From Eutreptiella sp. 'Long Island Sound 2002' (Eukaryota; Euglenozoa; Euglenophyceae; Eutreptiales; Eutreptiaceae): a DNA stretch of 64,000 nt. Position numbers and translations under genes: made by a program. The stretch is taken from the NCBI GenBank assembly GCA_964036045.1, contig OZ038389.1, forward strand, positions 42,531,119-42,595,118. Direction: 5' to 3'. Below, piece by piece: positions 40,746 through 51,014 of the stretch (the stretch's first letter is position 1; the number at the start of each line of letters is the position of its first letter). Under the pieces are notes generated by a model that saw only the letters and a program-made list of their open reading frames with translations, searched no databases and was not told where the DNA came from.

Positions 40746-43700
40746 CACCCTGCAGGGACACATTGCAGCCCAAAAAATGTAAGGAGGACCCCCCCCCTTT
40801 GGGTCCAAACCCCCCCCTCCCCCATAGTGACATGCACCAGTCTAAAAAGCCTCATGATGGTAGCTCGCGGGCCAAGGGCCCGCTTGCATGGCCAAGTATG
40901 AGGGGGCGAGAGTGTGGGCGCAAAACCCAAACCCAAGCAGGGCGGTCCTTTGGGACCAAGATTTTTTTTTGTTAAGGACCGCCCTAAAGGACCGCCCCAT
41001 GGGACCATCAACTGCCAACCACCAACCGCCACGAACTGCCAACCGCCACCAACCGCCAACTGCCAACTGCCGCCAACCGCCACCGGCGACCAACTGCCAA
41101 CCGCCAACCACTGCTAACCGCCATCAACCACCAATCCCCAACCACCAACTGCCGCCAACCACCATCAACCGCCACCAACCGCCATCAACCACCAGTTGCC
41201 AATCGCCAACCGCCAACTGCCAACACATGGTGTGCCCGTGAGCATTTTTGGGAAACCTGGGTACATGAACACTTCTTTTTTTTTTCCGTTAAGGACCGCC
41301 TTGAACCCAAGCAGTGCGATGCATTGTGGTGCAGAGGAACGGAGGCAAACACAAGGTGCGAGCCCTCAGGGGCGCCGCACCACGCTGATGCTCTTCACAG
41401 GAGGAGGCGGCGGCTGGACGTGATCAACGTGGATGGGACGCGGAAAGCGGCTGTACGGAAGGAGATCGGAGGGGATGTGGCAGATGCGAAGGAGTGTGAA
41501 GGAGTGCGGGTGGACATGGCGCCAGTCAGTGGCAGCAGTCCCATGAGAACCACATGAGCTAGTCAGAGTCTGAGCCACAGTCAGAGTCAGAGTCAGAGTC
41601 AGAATCAGAGTCAGAATCAGACTCAGACTCAGAGCTGGAGTGCGGGGGACATAAATCAGAAATGGCTGCCTCACCCCTGCCTTCCTAGGGGCCCAAACAT
41701 GGGCAAAATGGCTACATCACCCCTGCTGTCTTGGGGCCCCCAACAAGGGGACAAAATTAGAAGTGCATCATCCTGCCAAAAGTGGCTCCTAAGCTTCTTT
41801 TCAATATTGACAATGGTGTCTGTCAATTGAGCCCTGTTCCTGAACTCCCCTCTCCCAGGGGCTCTATTGCCCCCACCCCCCCCCGGCAAGCGAAAACCCA
41901 ACTTCCGCAGTAGATGATTTTTTTGCCTTTTTTAATACATGCTAAACCCCTCGTGCTGAGAATTAAAATATTCAGGGAAAAAATTAGTGTCTGGTCAAAA
42001 GTTGACTGTTTGCGCATTTGCCCGTTTGCCTGTGTTTGCCTTTTTGACCATGACTTTTTGCCTCTTTGACTGTTTGACAATTTGACTGTTTGCCTGATTA
42101 TTTGTCTTTTTGACTATTTGCTTGTCTGCCTGCGTGCCAGTTTGCCGGTGACCATTTGCCTGAGAACTTGTGACAGGTTGTTTGCTTGATTGTTTGCCTG
42201 TTTGCCTGTTTGCCCCTTGTTGTTATCTGGGCCTACCTTGTAAACGCGCCTCCATACAAATCCCCCCTTCACCTCCTTGGCCATGAAAGTCACTTTCGAA
42301 TGGGATCCACTGACATGGGCTGAAATGCACGGAATGTCACCCCCAAAGACAGTTGCAGCCACTATAAGGCATACCGCTGGGCTCACAGGCGATGCTGCGC
42401 CCCGCTTTTGTGCTGCTGCCGCTGCTTTCCATGCGTCCTTTGCCCGTACGCAGCGCAGCCGGTCCCCTTCTTGCACCATCACCTCGCCGCAGTGGGAGCA
42501 GGTCTGCACACGTGTGGAGGAAGGCAGGATGCCCTCCACAGCACACAACGCACAGAGCAGGCTCTCTTGCGGCACACACAGCACACAGGACAGCCGCCCA
42601 CAGCACACACAGCACACAGAATGAAAATCCTCCTCCATGGCATACACAGCACACAGGACAGCTCCCCTCCCGCCCGTTTCTCCAAAACCCACAGAGCACG
42701 CAATACAGCCACCCACTCCCACAGCACACACAGCATACACACCTGTCTGATGCTGGTGCTGTTTGGGCACCTGCCTTCTTCCCCCAGAGCCAAACCGCAG
42801 TGGAAGCACTTCCAGGGGTCGCGTTTCATCTTGCGCTGCCTCCTCTCTGTCGGACACCGCCCCTCAAGCAGCACATCACCGCAGTGCCAGCAAACCTGAT
42901 GTACAAGGACACAGTGACTTGCAGTGTCCACGTGCGCCAGGGGTCACAGATGCACAGAACTGCACACACCACACAGGCAGCACACTCATAGAGGAGGGAC
43001 CATGGATACCAACATCACCGGAATTCCCTGCCAGGTGGGCATGCTACAAAGAAGAATGATTAACGCCAGTCTGTACACTCAACACAAGGCAGAAAAAATG
43101 GTTTGTGTACGTGGACCAAACTGTTGTAGGTTGCCATCAAAGCAATGTGCATTAATCAATTAACTAATTATTAAAAATCGTGTACATGCAAAACAACAGC
43201 AGGGCCTACGTGGGGTTGAGTTTCAGTGTGCAGTTGTGCGCATGCACCGGCAAAAGCTGTGGTTGGGGAAGGGTTGCTGGGTCCTGAAAGGTCATGCCCC
43301 TTTGTCTCATGATTGGCATAGCCCTTGTCTTCAGACATTGCACCCAGAAAGCCCAGACCAGGGGGGGGGTCTACAAAATGTGACACCATGAGGTTTGGCC
43401 TAAGATTGGCCACATTGAGAAAAGGCGGGGCGTACCCCTTGCTGGCATGACCACTATTTGCAAATATCAACAATGGAAGTGCCTCACCAGTGTAAAGCTG
43501 CCTAATTCACAATTGTGTGGATGTACCCAGGAGGCCCTACTGTGCTGTCGTTGCAGCCTTTTGTGGAACTGCCGCTTTTTGGAGCATCGTTGACTAGAAG
43601 CCTGACTGTTCTTCGATTGCTTCAGGGACCCATTTCCACGAGGCAATTGGTTTATTACGTTTTGCAATTCGCCACCTTCATGGTTGCTGTAGTCATGAAG

Positions 43701-45178
43701 AGGTACCCATGCATTTCGTGATTCGTGGCCTTAGAAAATGCTTGGGCCCGTGAAGCTGTTTCGACGTAGCCCTTACAGGTGCCCAAGCTCATGAAGAAGT
43801 TGCAATGCTTCGCCGTTCGGTTGCTAGGGCAAGCACTGAGTGCACCATTAGCCTCAAGCAAAGGTTGTTGCCATTAAACATGCATAGCCATTCCTTGCTC
43901 CAACAAGCGAGCAAGTTGGGTGGGCAGTGCTTGTGTTCCGCCATTAGGATCGCCTGGTGGGCAACACCTACATAAGCGGCCCACATGCCTGCGAATACTG
44001 ACAGTGCCACAGCTTGACTCCGCCATTACATGAAGTATCTAGCCCCTGGAATCGCTGCCACTCTACCTCACATCCCTTTGCACATATGGCAGCACCATAC
44101 TGTTCTTCCTGAATTTGGGCACTTGCCCCCAAATGTCGGACATCCGCAGTGATGACAGCGGCCACTTGTCGCCTGCACGTAGGACAAATTGCATCATTAA
44201 CTGGCTCCTTTATAGGGGCAAATACCCACTAATAACCATCCAATTCACTTCTAAAACATGTTTTTTTGAGTTCCCCAACCTCAAAATAGGGGGGGATGTC
44301 CTTACTTCCCATTGAAGACACACCAAGTAGTGGCGGGAGGGGGGGGGGGAAATCGCGTATTAGCCATATGTATATTATATTATAAATTATAATTTATTCT
44401 GGACCCCTCGCGCTGAGAACGAAACACATCCACAAATAACTAGATTCTGCACAGTAGTAACATACCACTGGCATCAGGACATCCCACCGCCGCTTGATGA
44501 AGAACCATGCATCACCAACGGCATAGTTCTGGCCGTCGACAAGTTTGTCGATGCGAAACCTGAAACACACAGACCCCAGCCCTGGAACCCTACAACCTTT
44601 GAGCTCCACAGCCCCATGCCCTCCAGCCGCACAAGTACCACAGCCCCACAGCCCAATCCCACAGCCCCCATGGCCCATGGCCCTCTGACTGACCCGTGTC
44701 GCCAAGGCCCCACAACAGCATAGCCCCGAATACCTGCAGCTCCATTGCACCACAGCCTGACAGCCCCAAAGTGGTACACCCTTGCAGCCTTGCTGTCCCA
44801 CAGCATTTTTGCCCCGGAGTCCCACAACACTGCCACCTCAGAACCCCAAAGCCCCACATTTCCAAAACCCTGCGGCTATACAGCAGCACAGCCTGCCGCC
44901 CTGCAGTTCCCAGTGCCCATGACCATGCAGCCTGCAGCGCTGGTGCACCACAGCCCCACAGCGCCAAGTGCAGTCACAGCTCTGCAGCCTACAGCCTTGA
45001 AACACAGCATGCCGATAGCTTGGCCCCAGTCCCAGCAGTCCCAAAGTCCCACATCCGTGCACCCCGTACATACTTGGCTCTGACAGGGGATGAAAATTGT
45101 CGGCTCCACATCATGACGTGCAACGAGGGCCAGAACCACGGTTGGCATCGAATCCGCATTTTCTTGTTGGGCCACTCA
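39899..45178 (-). CDS. multi-exon zinc-ribbon protein, probable host gene
   Basis: Minus-strand exons join in phase: 45178-45074 (EWPNKKMRIRCQPWFWPS...), 44559-44466 (FRIDKLVDGQNYAVGDAWFF...), 42895-42743, 42503-42237 and 40159-39899. Donors are GTATGT, GTATGT, GTGTGT and GTAGGC; acceptors end TTTCAG, ATCAG, TGTGCAG and TTTCAG. Three CxxCG knuckles lie in exons 3-4: CWHCGDVLLEGRC, CFHCGLALGEEGRC and CSHCGEVMVQEGDRLRC, each with a Cys 9-12 residues on, as in tandem zinc ribbons. Then come FGGDIPCISAHVSGSHSKVT and a final segment GPYHEGQDWLLMEYVDGLAK. I do not recognise the family. It may bind nucleic acid or protein. The last exon may hide a further intron. It ends in TAG. Confidence 0.62.
40160..42236. 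repeat. repeat-filled intron of the zinc-ribbon gene
   Basis: This 2.1-kb intron contains, in order: a G13 run (40276-40288), a (GT)14 tract (40717-40744), a CCAACCGCCA-type array (about 40989-41228), an AGTCAG array (41576-41632), one unit of the CCCCTGCC satellite family (41660-41760) and a TTTGCCTGTTTGACTG array (42000-42220) running almost to the donor site. Confidence 0.7.
42504..42742. repeat. short intron made of TGTGCTGTG repeats
   Basis: On the minus strand the intron between the second and third CxxC knuckles is mostly GTGTGCTGTGGGC-like words (CAGCACACA on the plus strand). Open frames that read through it as Cys/Val-rich peptides are artefacts. Confidence 0.7.
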
Positions 45179-46459
45179 CTGCAGACATACAAAAAGAGGA
45201 GAAAATGTGAAAAGTGCAAGTTGTCATATGTTGCAGAGGTGATGAGAAACATCAACAAGATTTGCTTAACCACAGGAGGGGAAGTCAAAAGACCAACCCA
45301 CCGGTCAAACTAGCCCCCAGCCAGAGAAAAATGACACAAACTTATTGTTTCCTTATGACCTTCTGCATTGAGGACCTTGTGACCCTGAGACTCTCATCTG
45401 CCTCCAAGCCAAGCACTAAATCAATTTCTGGTGCATGATGGAGCACACATTCCATCAAGGCAAGCGCAGATGTGGGGGCCTTGCTTTGGAGCCTTCAATC
45501 AATGGGGGAATGCAACTGCAGCACTACAAATGCCTCAAATACCAGTTTCAAGGGTACCTGGACATGGGGAACACCACACACACAAACACACACGTGTGTG
45601 AAGCCCCTGATCCTACATGCACACAAAAGAGTGCGGATCCGAAGCAGGCACATGGTCTTTGAGTGGCTAGGTACTCTCGCCAGTATCATTGATGCTTCAA
45701 ACACAAAGTCAAAGGGCCATGTGGCATAGGTACCTGGTGACTCCTTGTTTCCCGAACTCCTTGCACCATCTGACTTCTACATGGGCCTCCTCAGCAGCAC
45801 ACTTGGAGACCTTGGTTCTCACATTGAGGATCTGCACACCAGGCAACACGAGTTGTATATAGTATACAAAGGTGTCTCCAGCCCCCCCCCCCCCCTGTGC
45901 CATACAGCACTAGCAGCAACGCGAGCTGTATGCAGTGTACACAGATCCCTCCGTCCCCACCCATAGTGCTTATGGCTTGTTGCCTGCTTGGTGTCATAGG
46001 TCACCTAGCATCCTAACATATGGTGTACAATTGAATTCTCTCACTCTAATGCCATCCAGTCACGCCATTTTGCATGACCTTGGTGATGCAACCACTGACA
46101 CAGCAACAGAAAGAACTACCCTCAACTGCAGAAAAAGAACAAGTCTTCACCACTATCTGTGCAATTTGTTGAGATGCAGATCCCCACCAGAAAAAAAAAA
46201 GTGTCCCCAAGGCTTGGAATAAGGGAGTCATCCAAGGGCTCCGTTGGCACAACCAAAACACGTTCGGACCCCCAGAGGGTCGGAATGGGCAATGGCGAGA
46301 GGCCAATAGGAGCCACCAAAGGCAAACAAACCAAAACCATGGCCTCGTGCCAAACCGCCCCCCCCCCCCGTCCTAACACAAGTTTGTCCAAACATGGCGA
46401 CACCGTGTTTCCACACTTTTGGGCTTTTTGGGCAGGGTAAGGGTCAGCTGGGCACATAC

Positions 46460-46547
46460 CTCATCTTTGTAATTTAACTCAACATACAACTGGCGCCCAT
46501 CATTCAAGAAGACCGTCTTGATGGTATTGTCGATCGTCAACTCAGCA
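46460..46547 (-). CDS. probable upstream exon of the zinc-ribbon gene
   Basis: An 88-nt minus-strand exon with acceptor CTTGCAG and donor GAG/GTATGT reads AELTIDNTIKTVFLNDGRQL and then YVELNYKDE. Its phase does not join directly to the exon at 45178, so at least one exon between them was missed, or it belongs to another gene. Confidence 0.4.
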
Positions 46548-47012
46548 CTGCAAGCCCGAGAAAATTGCTGAACTGGCCATGGAAGTGGGGGCATTTGGTG
46601 AAACCTAGTATGCACGTAGCAAAACCTAGTAAAATGTAGTAAAACCTAGCAAAAAAATTGTTTTTTTAAAATTTTTATGAAAAAAACATTTTTTACAAGG
46701 CAAAAAAAAGAAAAAAAATTTAAATTAAATTTAAATTAAAAAATTTTCCTGACGAGGTTACTAGGCAATGACAAATTTGGACTTGAAGTTGAACAAAAAA
46801 CACAAAGTTTATGGGGGGTGGGGGTCAACGGTAGGTGGTATTTGTGTTTAAGGGCATGGTGCCCCCTGGTCTATTCCACGCCACTTGTGTAAGTGGCGCC
46901 CCACCCGGGCCAAACCGTGTATTGCAAGGTCAGCAGAAACAAAATGAGGCTCAAAAAAAGAAGGAGCTTGTATATCATAAATATATATATATATATATAT
47001 ATATCCTCCAAT
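46548..47012. other. AT-rich spacer with CCTAGTAAAA motifs and a TA tract
   Basis: Contains AAACCTAGTAAAA-like words at 46605-46655, long A and T runs, and a (TA)n tract at about 46979-47004. The CCTAGTAAAA motif is the one that forms hairpins at 61.05-61.26 kb. No gene. Confidence 0.5.
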
Positions 47013-48179
47013 CTACACCCCTCTCCCAAGTCTAGGTGGCTCCACCGTACGGCTCTGAGGTACCTGATGCATACGTGGTGGAAGTGGCTAAACTGCATCA
47101 AAACCGGCTCAAAGTGGGCTCAAAACACTTGTTTGAGCCTCCCAAATGGTTTAGGATCACTTTTGGAAAAACGCTTTTTTGACCCATTTTTGACCCATTT
47201 TTGGTCCCAAAACAGCCCAATTTCAAGGCATTTTGGGATTATGCATGGGGCAAAACGCGCCACCACGGGCTCAAAACGGGCTAAAACCACTTGTTTGAGC
47301 ATCCCGAATGGTCCAGGATCACTTTTGGAAAACCGCGTTTTTGACCCATTTTTGACCCATTTTTGGTCCCAAAACGGCCCAATTTTAAGGCATTTTGGGA
47401 TTTTCCGTGGCCCAAAACACGCCACCACGGGCTCAAAACGGGCCAAAAACACGTGTTTGAGCATCCCAAGTGGTCCGGGAACAACTTTGGAAAAAATGAT
47501 TTTTTTCGCCCCGGGGACCCTGGTGGACCCACCGTTGGCCCCCGCCGTGCGCGGGCCGGGATGCCCTCCGACTGCACCAAGTGACCACTAGTACGGGGGT
47601 CTACGCGTCTCGTTGGGCCATTCCGAGGGGTGGAAACCACAAAAAGTGGGGGGTTGCGGGTGGACTAGGTGCCCTCGGAATCGGATTTTGAGCCACGTAG
47701 CCCAAGATACGGCCCGTGCTTGGTTTCGGGGGGTTGGTGCATATTGCGCCGTTTTTGGGGCTTTTTGGCGCCTTTTTGGGCCGTTTCTCGGACATATCGT
47801 GGAGTTGAAGGGCACTAGAGGGCTCTTTGACACGGTGAAGTCAAGCCGCACGTGGAGTGTAGCCACCGTTTTCCTTCGTTTGGGCGTTTCGCCCGGGTTT
47901 GGGGGCTATTTTGGGCGAAAATGGCTGTTTTTGGCCCAAAACAACGCAGATTTGGGAGGGCACCTCTCGACTTAGCGCCGCCGCCCCGGGCCGCCACCGG
48001 TGAGTTTTTGGCTCAAAACTTGGATTTGGCAAGGGCACCACCTAGGCTCCAAGATGGCTACATGGGCAAATGATCCGAAGCGTTGGGACGGAGCAATGGC
48101 CAAAACGGCAAGGAGACGTGTTGTTGTTGTTGTTGCTTGTTGCTTGTTGTTAGCTAAATTTAAGGGGAGAGGGGTGTAG
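47013..48179 (+). mobile_element. short TIR element copy E1
   Basis: Bounded by CTACACCCCTCTCC (47013-47026) and its exact complement GGAGAGGGGTGTAG (48166-48179). It has (TA)n tracts on both sides. Inside are three tandem units of roughly 165 bp (ACTTTTGGAAAAACGC..., TTTTTGACCCATTTTTG) followed by unique sequence. No coding region is convincing, so it is probably a non-autonomous DNA transposon. Confidence 0.7.
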
Positions 48180-48242
<63 letters not shown>

Positions 48243-48332
48243 ATGTTTACTAATATACACCCCACCCCAAGCCCCCCCGGTGACCCTGCACCCTGGTAGG
48301 TATATTAGTAAACATATGCCATATATATGTTA
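48180..48332. repeat. (TA)n tract and inverted spacer between E1 and E2
   Basis: A (TA)n run of about 55 bp (48182-48236) is followed by GGCATATGTTTACTAATATA, whose complement recurs at about 48299-48319. E1, spacer and E2 therefore make one large imperfect palindrome centred near 48269. Confidence 0.8.
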
Positions 48333-49683
48333 CTACACCCCTCTCCCCTTAAATCTAGCTAACAAGCAAGCAAGCAACAAGCGAGCAAGCAAGCAAGCAA
48401 GCAAGCACTTCTCCTTTCTGTTTTGGCCATTGCCCAGCCTCATCGCTCCGGGCTCTACTCTACTCTAGCCATCCTGGAGCCTAGGTGGTGCCCTTGCCAA
48501 ATCCAAGTTTTGAGCCAAAAACTCACCGCTGGCGCCCCGGGGCGGGGGCGCAAAGTCGGGAGGTGCCCTTCCAAATCTGCGCATTTTGTGCCCCAAAACA
48601 GCCTTTTTTGGCCCAAAACGGCCCCCAAACCCACTCAAAACGACCAAACAAAGCGAAACGGTGGCTACACTCCACATGCGGCTTGACTTCACCGTGTCAA
48701 AGAGCCCTCTAGTGCCCTTCAACTCCCCGATATGTCCGAGAAACGGCCCAAAAAGGCGCCAAAAAGCCCCAAAAACGGCGCAATGTGCACCAACCCCCCG
48801 AAACCAAGCACGGGCCGTATCTTGGGCTACGTGGCTCAAAATCCGATTCCGATGGCACCTAGTCCACCCGCAACCCCCCACTTTTTGTGGTTTCCACCCC
48901 TCGGAATGGCCCAAACGGACGCCTAGACACCCGTACCAGTGATCACTTGGTTGAGCCAGAGGGCATCCCGGCCCGCGCACGGCGGGGGCCAACGGTGGGT
49001 CCACCAGGGTCCCCGGGGCGAAAAAAATCATTTTTTCCAAAGTTGTGCCCAGACCACTTGGGGTGCTCAAACAGGTGTCTTTAGGCCGTTTTGAGCCCGT
49101 GGTGACGCGTTTTGGGCCACGGAAAATCCCAAAAAGCCTTGAAAATGGGCCGTTTTAGGACAAAAAAAGGGTCAAAAATGGGTCAAAAACGCGTTTTTCC
49201 AAAAGTGATCCTGGACCATTTGGGATGCTCAAACAAGTGTCTTTAGCCCATTTTGAGCCCGTGGTGACGTGTTTTGGCCCATGGAAATCCCAAAATGCCT
49301 TGAAAAGGGGCCGTTTTGGGACCAAAAGTGGGTCAAAAATGGGTCAAAAAAGCGTTTTTCCAAAAGTTATCTGGACCATTGGGGATGCTCGGATAACTTT
49401 TTTTAAGCCCATTTTGAGCCCATTTGACGGGTTTTGGCCAATGGAAACCCCATATTCCTTGAAAAGGGGCCGTTTTGGGAGCAAAAATGGGTGAAAAATC
49501 GGGCAAAACCGCATTTTTCCAAAAGTGATCTTGGACCGTTGGGGGTGCACAAACAGGTGTTTTGAGCCCCTTTTGAGCTTGTTTTGATCGAGTTTAGTCC
49601 CTTCCGCTGCGTGTATGCCCCAAGTTGTACCCTTCGAACGTACCTTAGAGTGGAGCCACGTAGAGTATGGGAGAGGGGTGTAG
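48333..49683 (-). mobile_element. short TIR element copy E2 (inverted)
   Basis: CTACACCCCTCTCC (48333-48346) and GGAGAGGGGTGTAG (49670-49683) bound a copy of E1 in the opposite orientation; for example GGCGCCAAAAAGCCCC at 48758 mirrors GGGGCTTTTTGGCGCC at 47757. It is longer than E1 because it has extra tandem TTTTGGAAAAACGC units. Confidence 0.7.
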
Positions 49684-49689
49684 ATTAGA

Positions 49690-49769
<80 letters not shown>

Positions 49770-49775
49770 TCCAAT
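49684..49775. repeat. (TA)n tract between E2 and E3
   Basis: About 75 bp of (TA)n (49693-49767). Frames that read IYIYIY are artefacts. Confidence 0.95.
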
Positions 49776-50789
49776 CTACACCCCTCTGGCCCAACTCTAG
49801 GTGGCTCCACCGTACGTGCGAAGGGCACAACGTGGTGCATGCATGTGGTGGAAGGGGCTAAACTCGGTCAAAACAGGCTCAAAATGGGCTGAAAACACTT
49901 GTTTGTGCACGCCAAATGGTCCAGGATCACTTTTGGAAAAATGCGTTTTTGACCCATTTTTGACCCAGTTTTGGTCCTAAAACGGCCCATTTTCGAGGCA
50001 TTTTGGGATTTTCCATGCCCCAAAACGCGTCACCACGGGCTCAAAACGGGCTAAAAACACTTGTTTGAGCACCCCAAGTGGTCTAGGAACAACTTTGGAA
50101 AAAATGATTTTTTTCGCCCCGGGGACCCTGGTGGACCCACCGTTGGCCCCAACCGTGCGCGGGCCCGGCTGCCCTCCGGCTCCACCAAGTGACCACTGGT
50201 ACGGGGGTCTAGGTGGCTCGTTGGGCGATTCCGAGGGGTGGAAACCACAAAAAGTGGGGGGTTGCGGGTGGACTTGATGCCCTCGAAATCGGATTTTGAG
50301 CCACGTAACCCAAGATACGGCCTGTGCTTGGTTTCGGGGGGTTGGTGCACATTGCGCAGATTTTGGGGCTTTTTGGCGCCTTTTTGGGCCGTTTCTCGGA
50401 CATATCGTGGAGTTCAACGGCACTAGAGGGCTCTTTGACACGGTGAAGTCAAGCTGCACGTGGGGTGCAGCCACTGTTTCCCTTCGTTTGGGCGTTTCGC
50501 CCGGGTTTGGGGGCTATTTTGGGTGAAAAATGGCTACTTTTGGCCCAAAACTGCGCAGTTTTGGGAGGGCACCTCCCGACTTGGCGCCCACGCCCCGGGC
50601 CGCCACCGGTGAGTTTTTGGCTCAAAACTTGGATTTGGCAAGGGCACCACCTAGGCTCTAGGAGGGCTAAAGTAGAGTCACGCCCGAGGCGATGGGAAGG
50701 GGCAATGGCCAAACCGGAACGGTGACGTGCTTGTTGTTGTTGTTGCTTGTTGTTGCTTGTTAGCTAAATTTAAGGGGAGAGGGGTGTAG
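49776..50789 (+). mobile_element. short TIR element copy E3
   Basis: Same orientation as E1. The left TIR CTACACCCCTCTGG has two changes; the right TIR GGAGAGGGGTGTAG (50776-50789) is exact, followed by a short (TA)n and GGCATA as beside E1. It has fewer internal tandem units than E1. Confidence 0.7.
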
Positions 50790-51014
50790 TAATATATATA
50801 TATATATATGGCATAACCGGAGCAGAGTATCCCGCCCATGTACCCACTACCGGGTGCGTGTTCAAGGGGGAGTAAGGACACCCCACCCTATTTTGAGGGT
50901 GGGGAACTCAAAAAAACATGTTTTACAAGGTATTTAGATGGCTAAGTTTGGGCATTCGGCTCCACAGGGGCCTGCGGCAGGGCAGTGCGCCTCGATCCCA
51001 GGGGGGTGGCGACC

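Noticed and set aside
42337-42931. Cys/Val-rich ORF reading through the intron of the zinc-ribbon gene
   Set aside because: The Cys-rich part is the TGTGCTGTG repeat of the intron; good splice sites remove it in phase.
46979-49767. IYIYIY-containing ORFs
   Set aside because: They are (TA)n tracts read as codons.
50960-51000. RT motif GLRQGS just upstream of the second LINE ORF
   Set aside because: It lies in a different frame, and no YxDD follows at the expected distance; probably chance.
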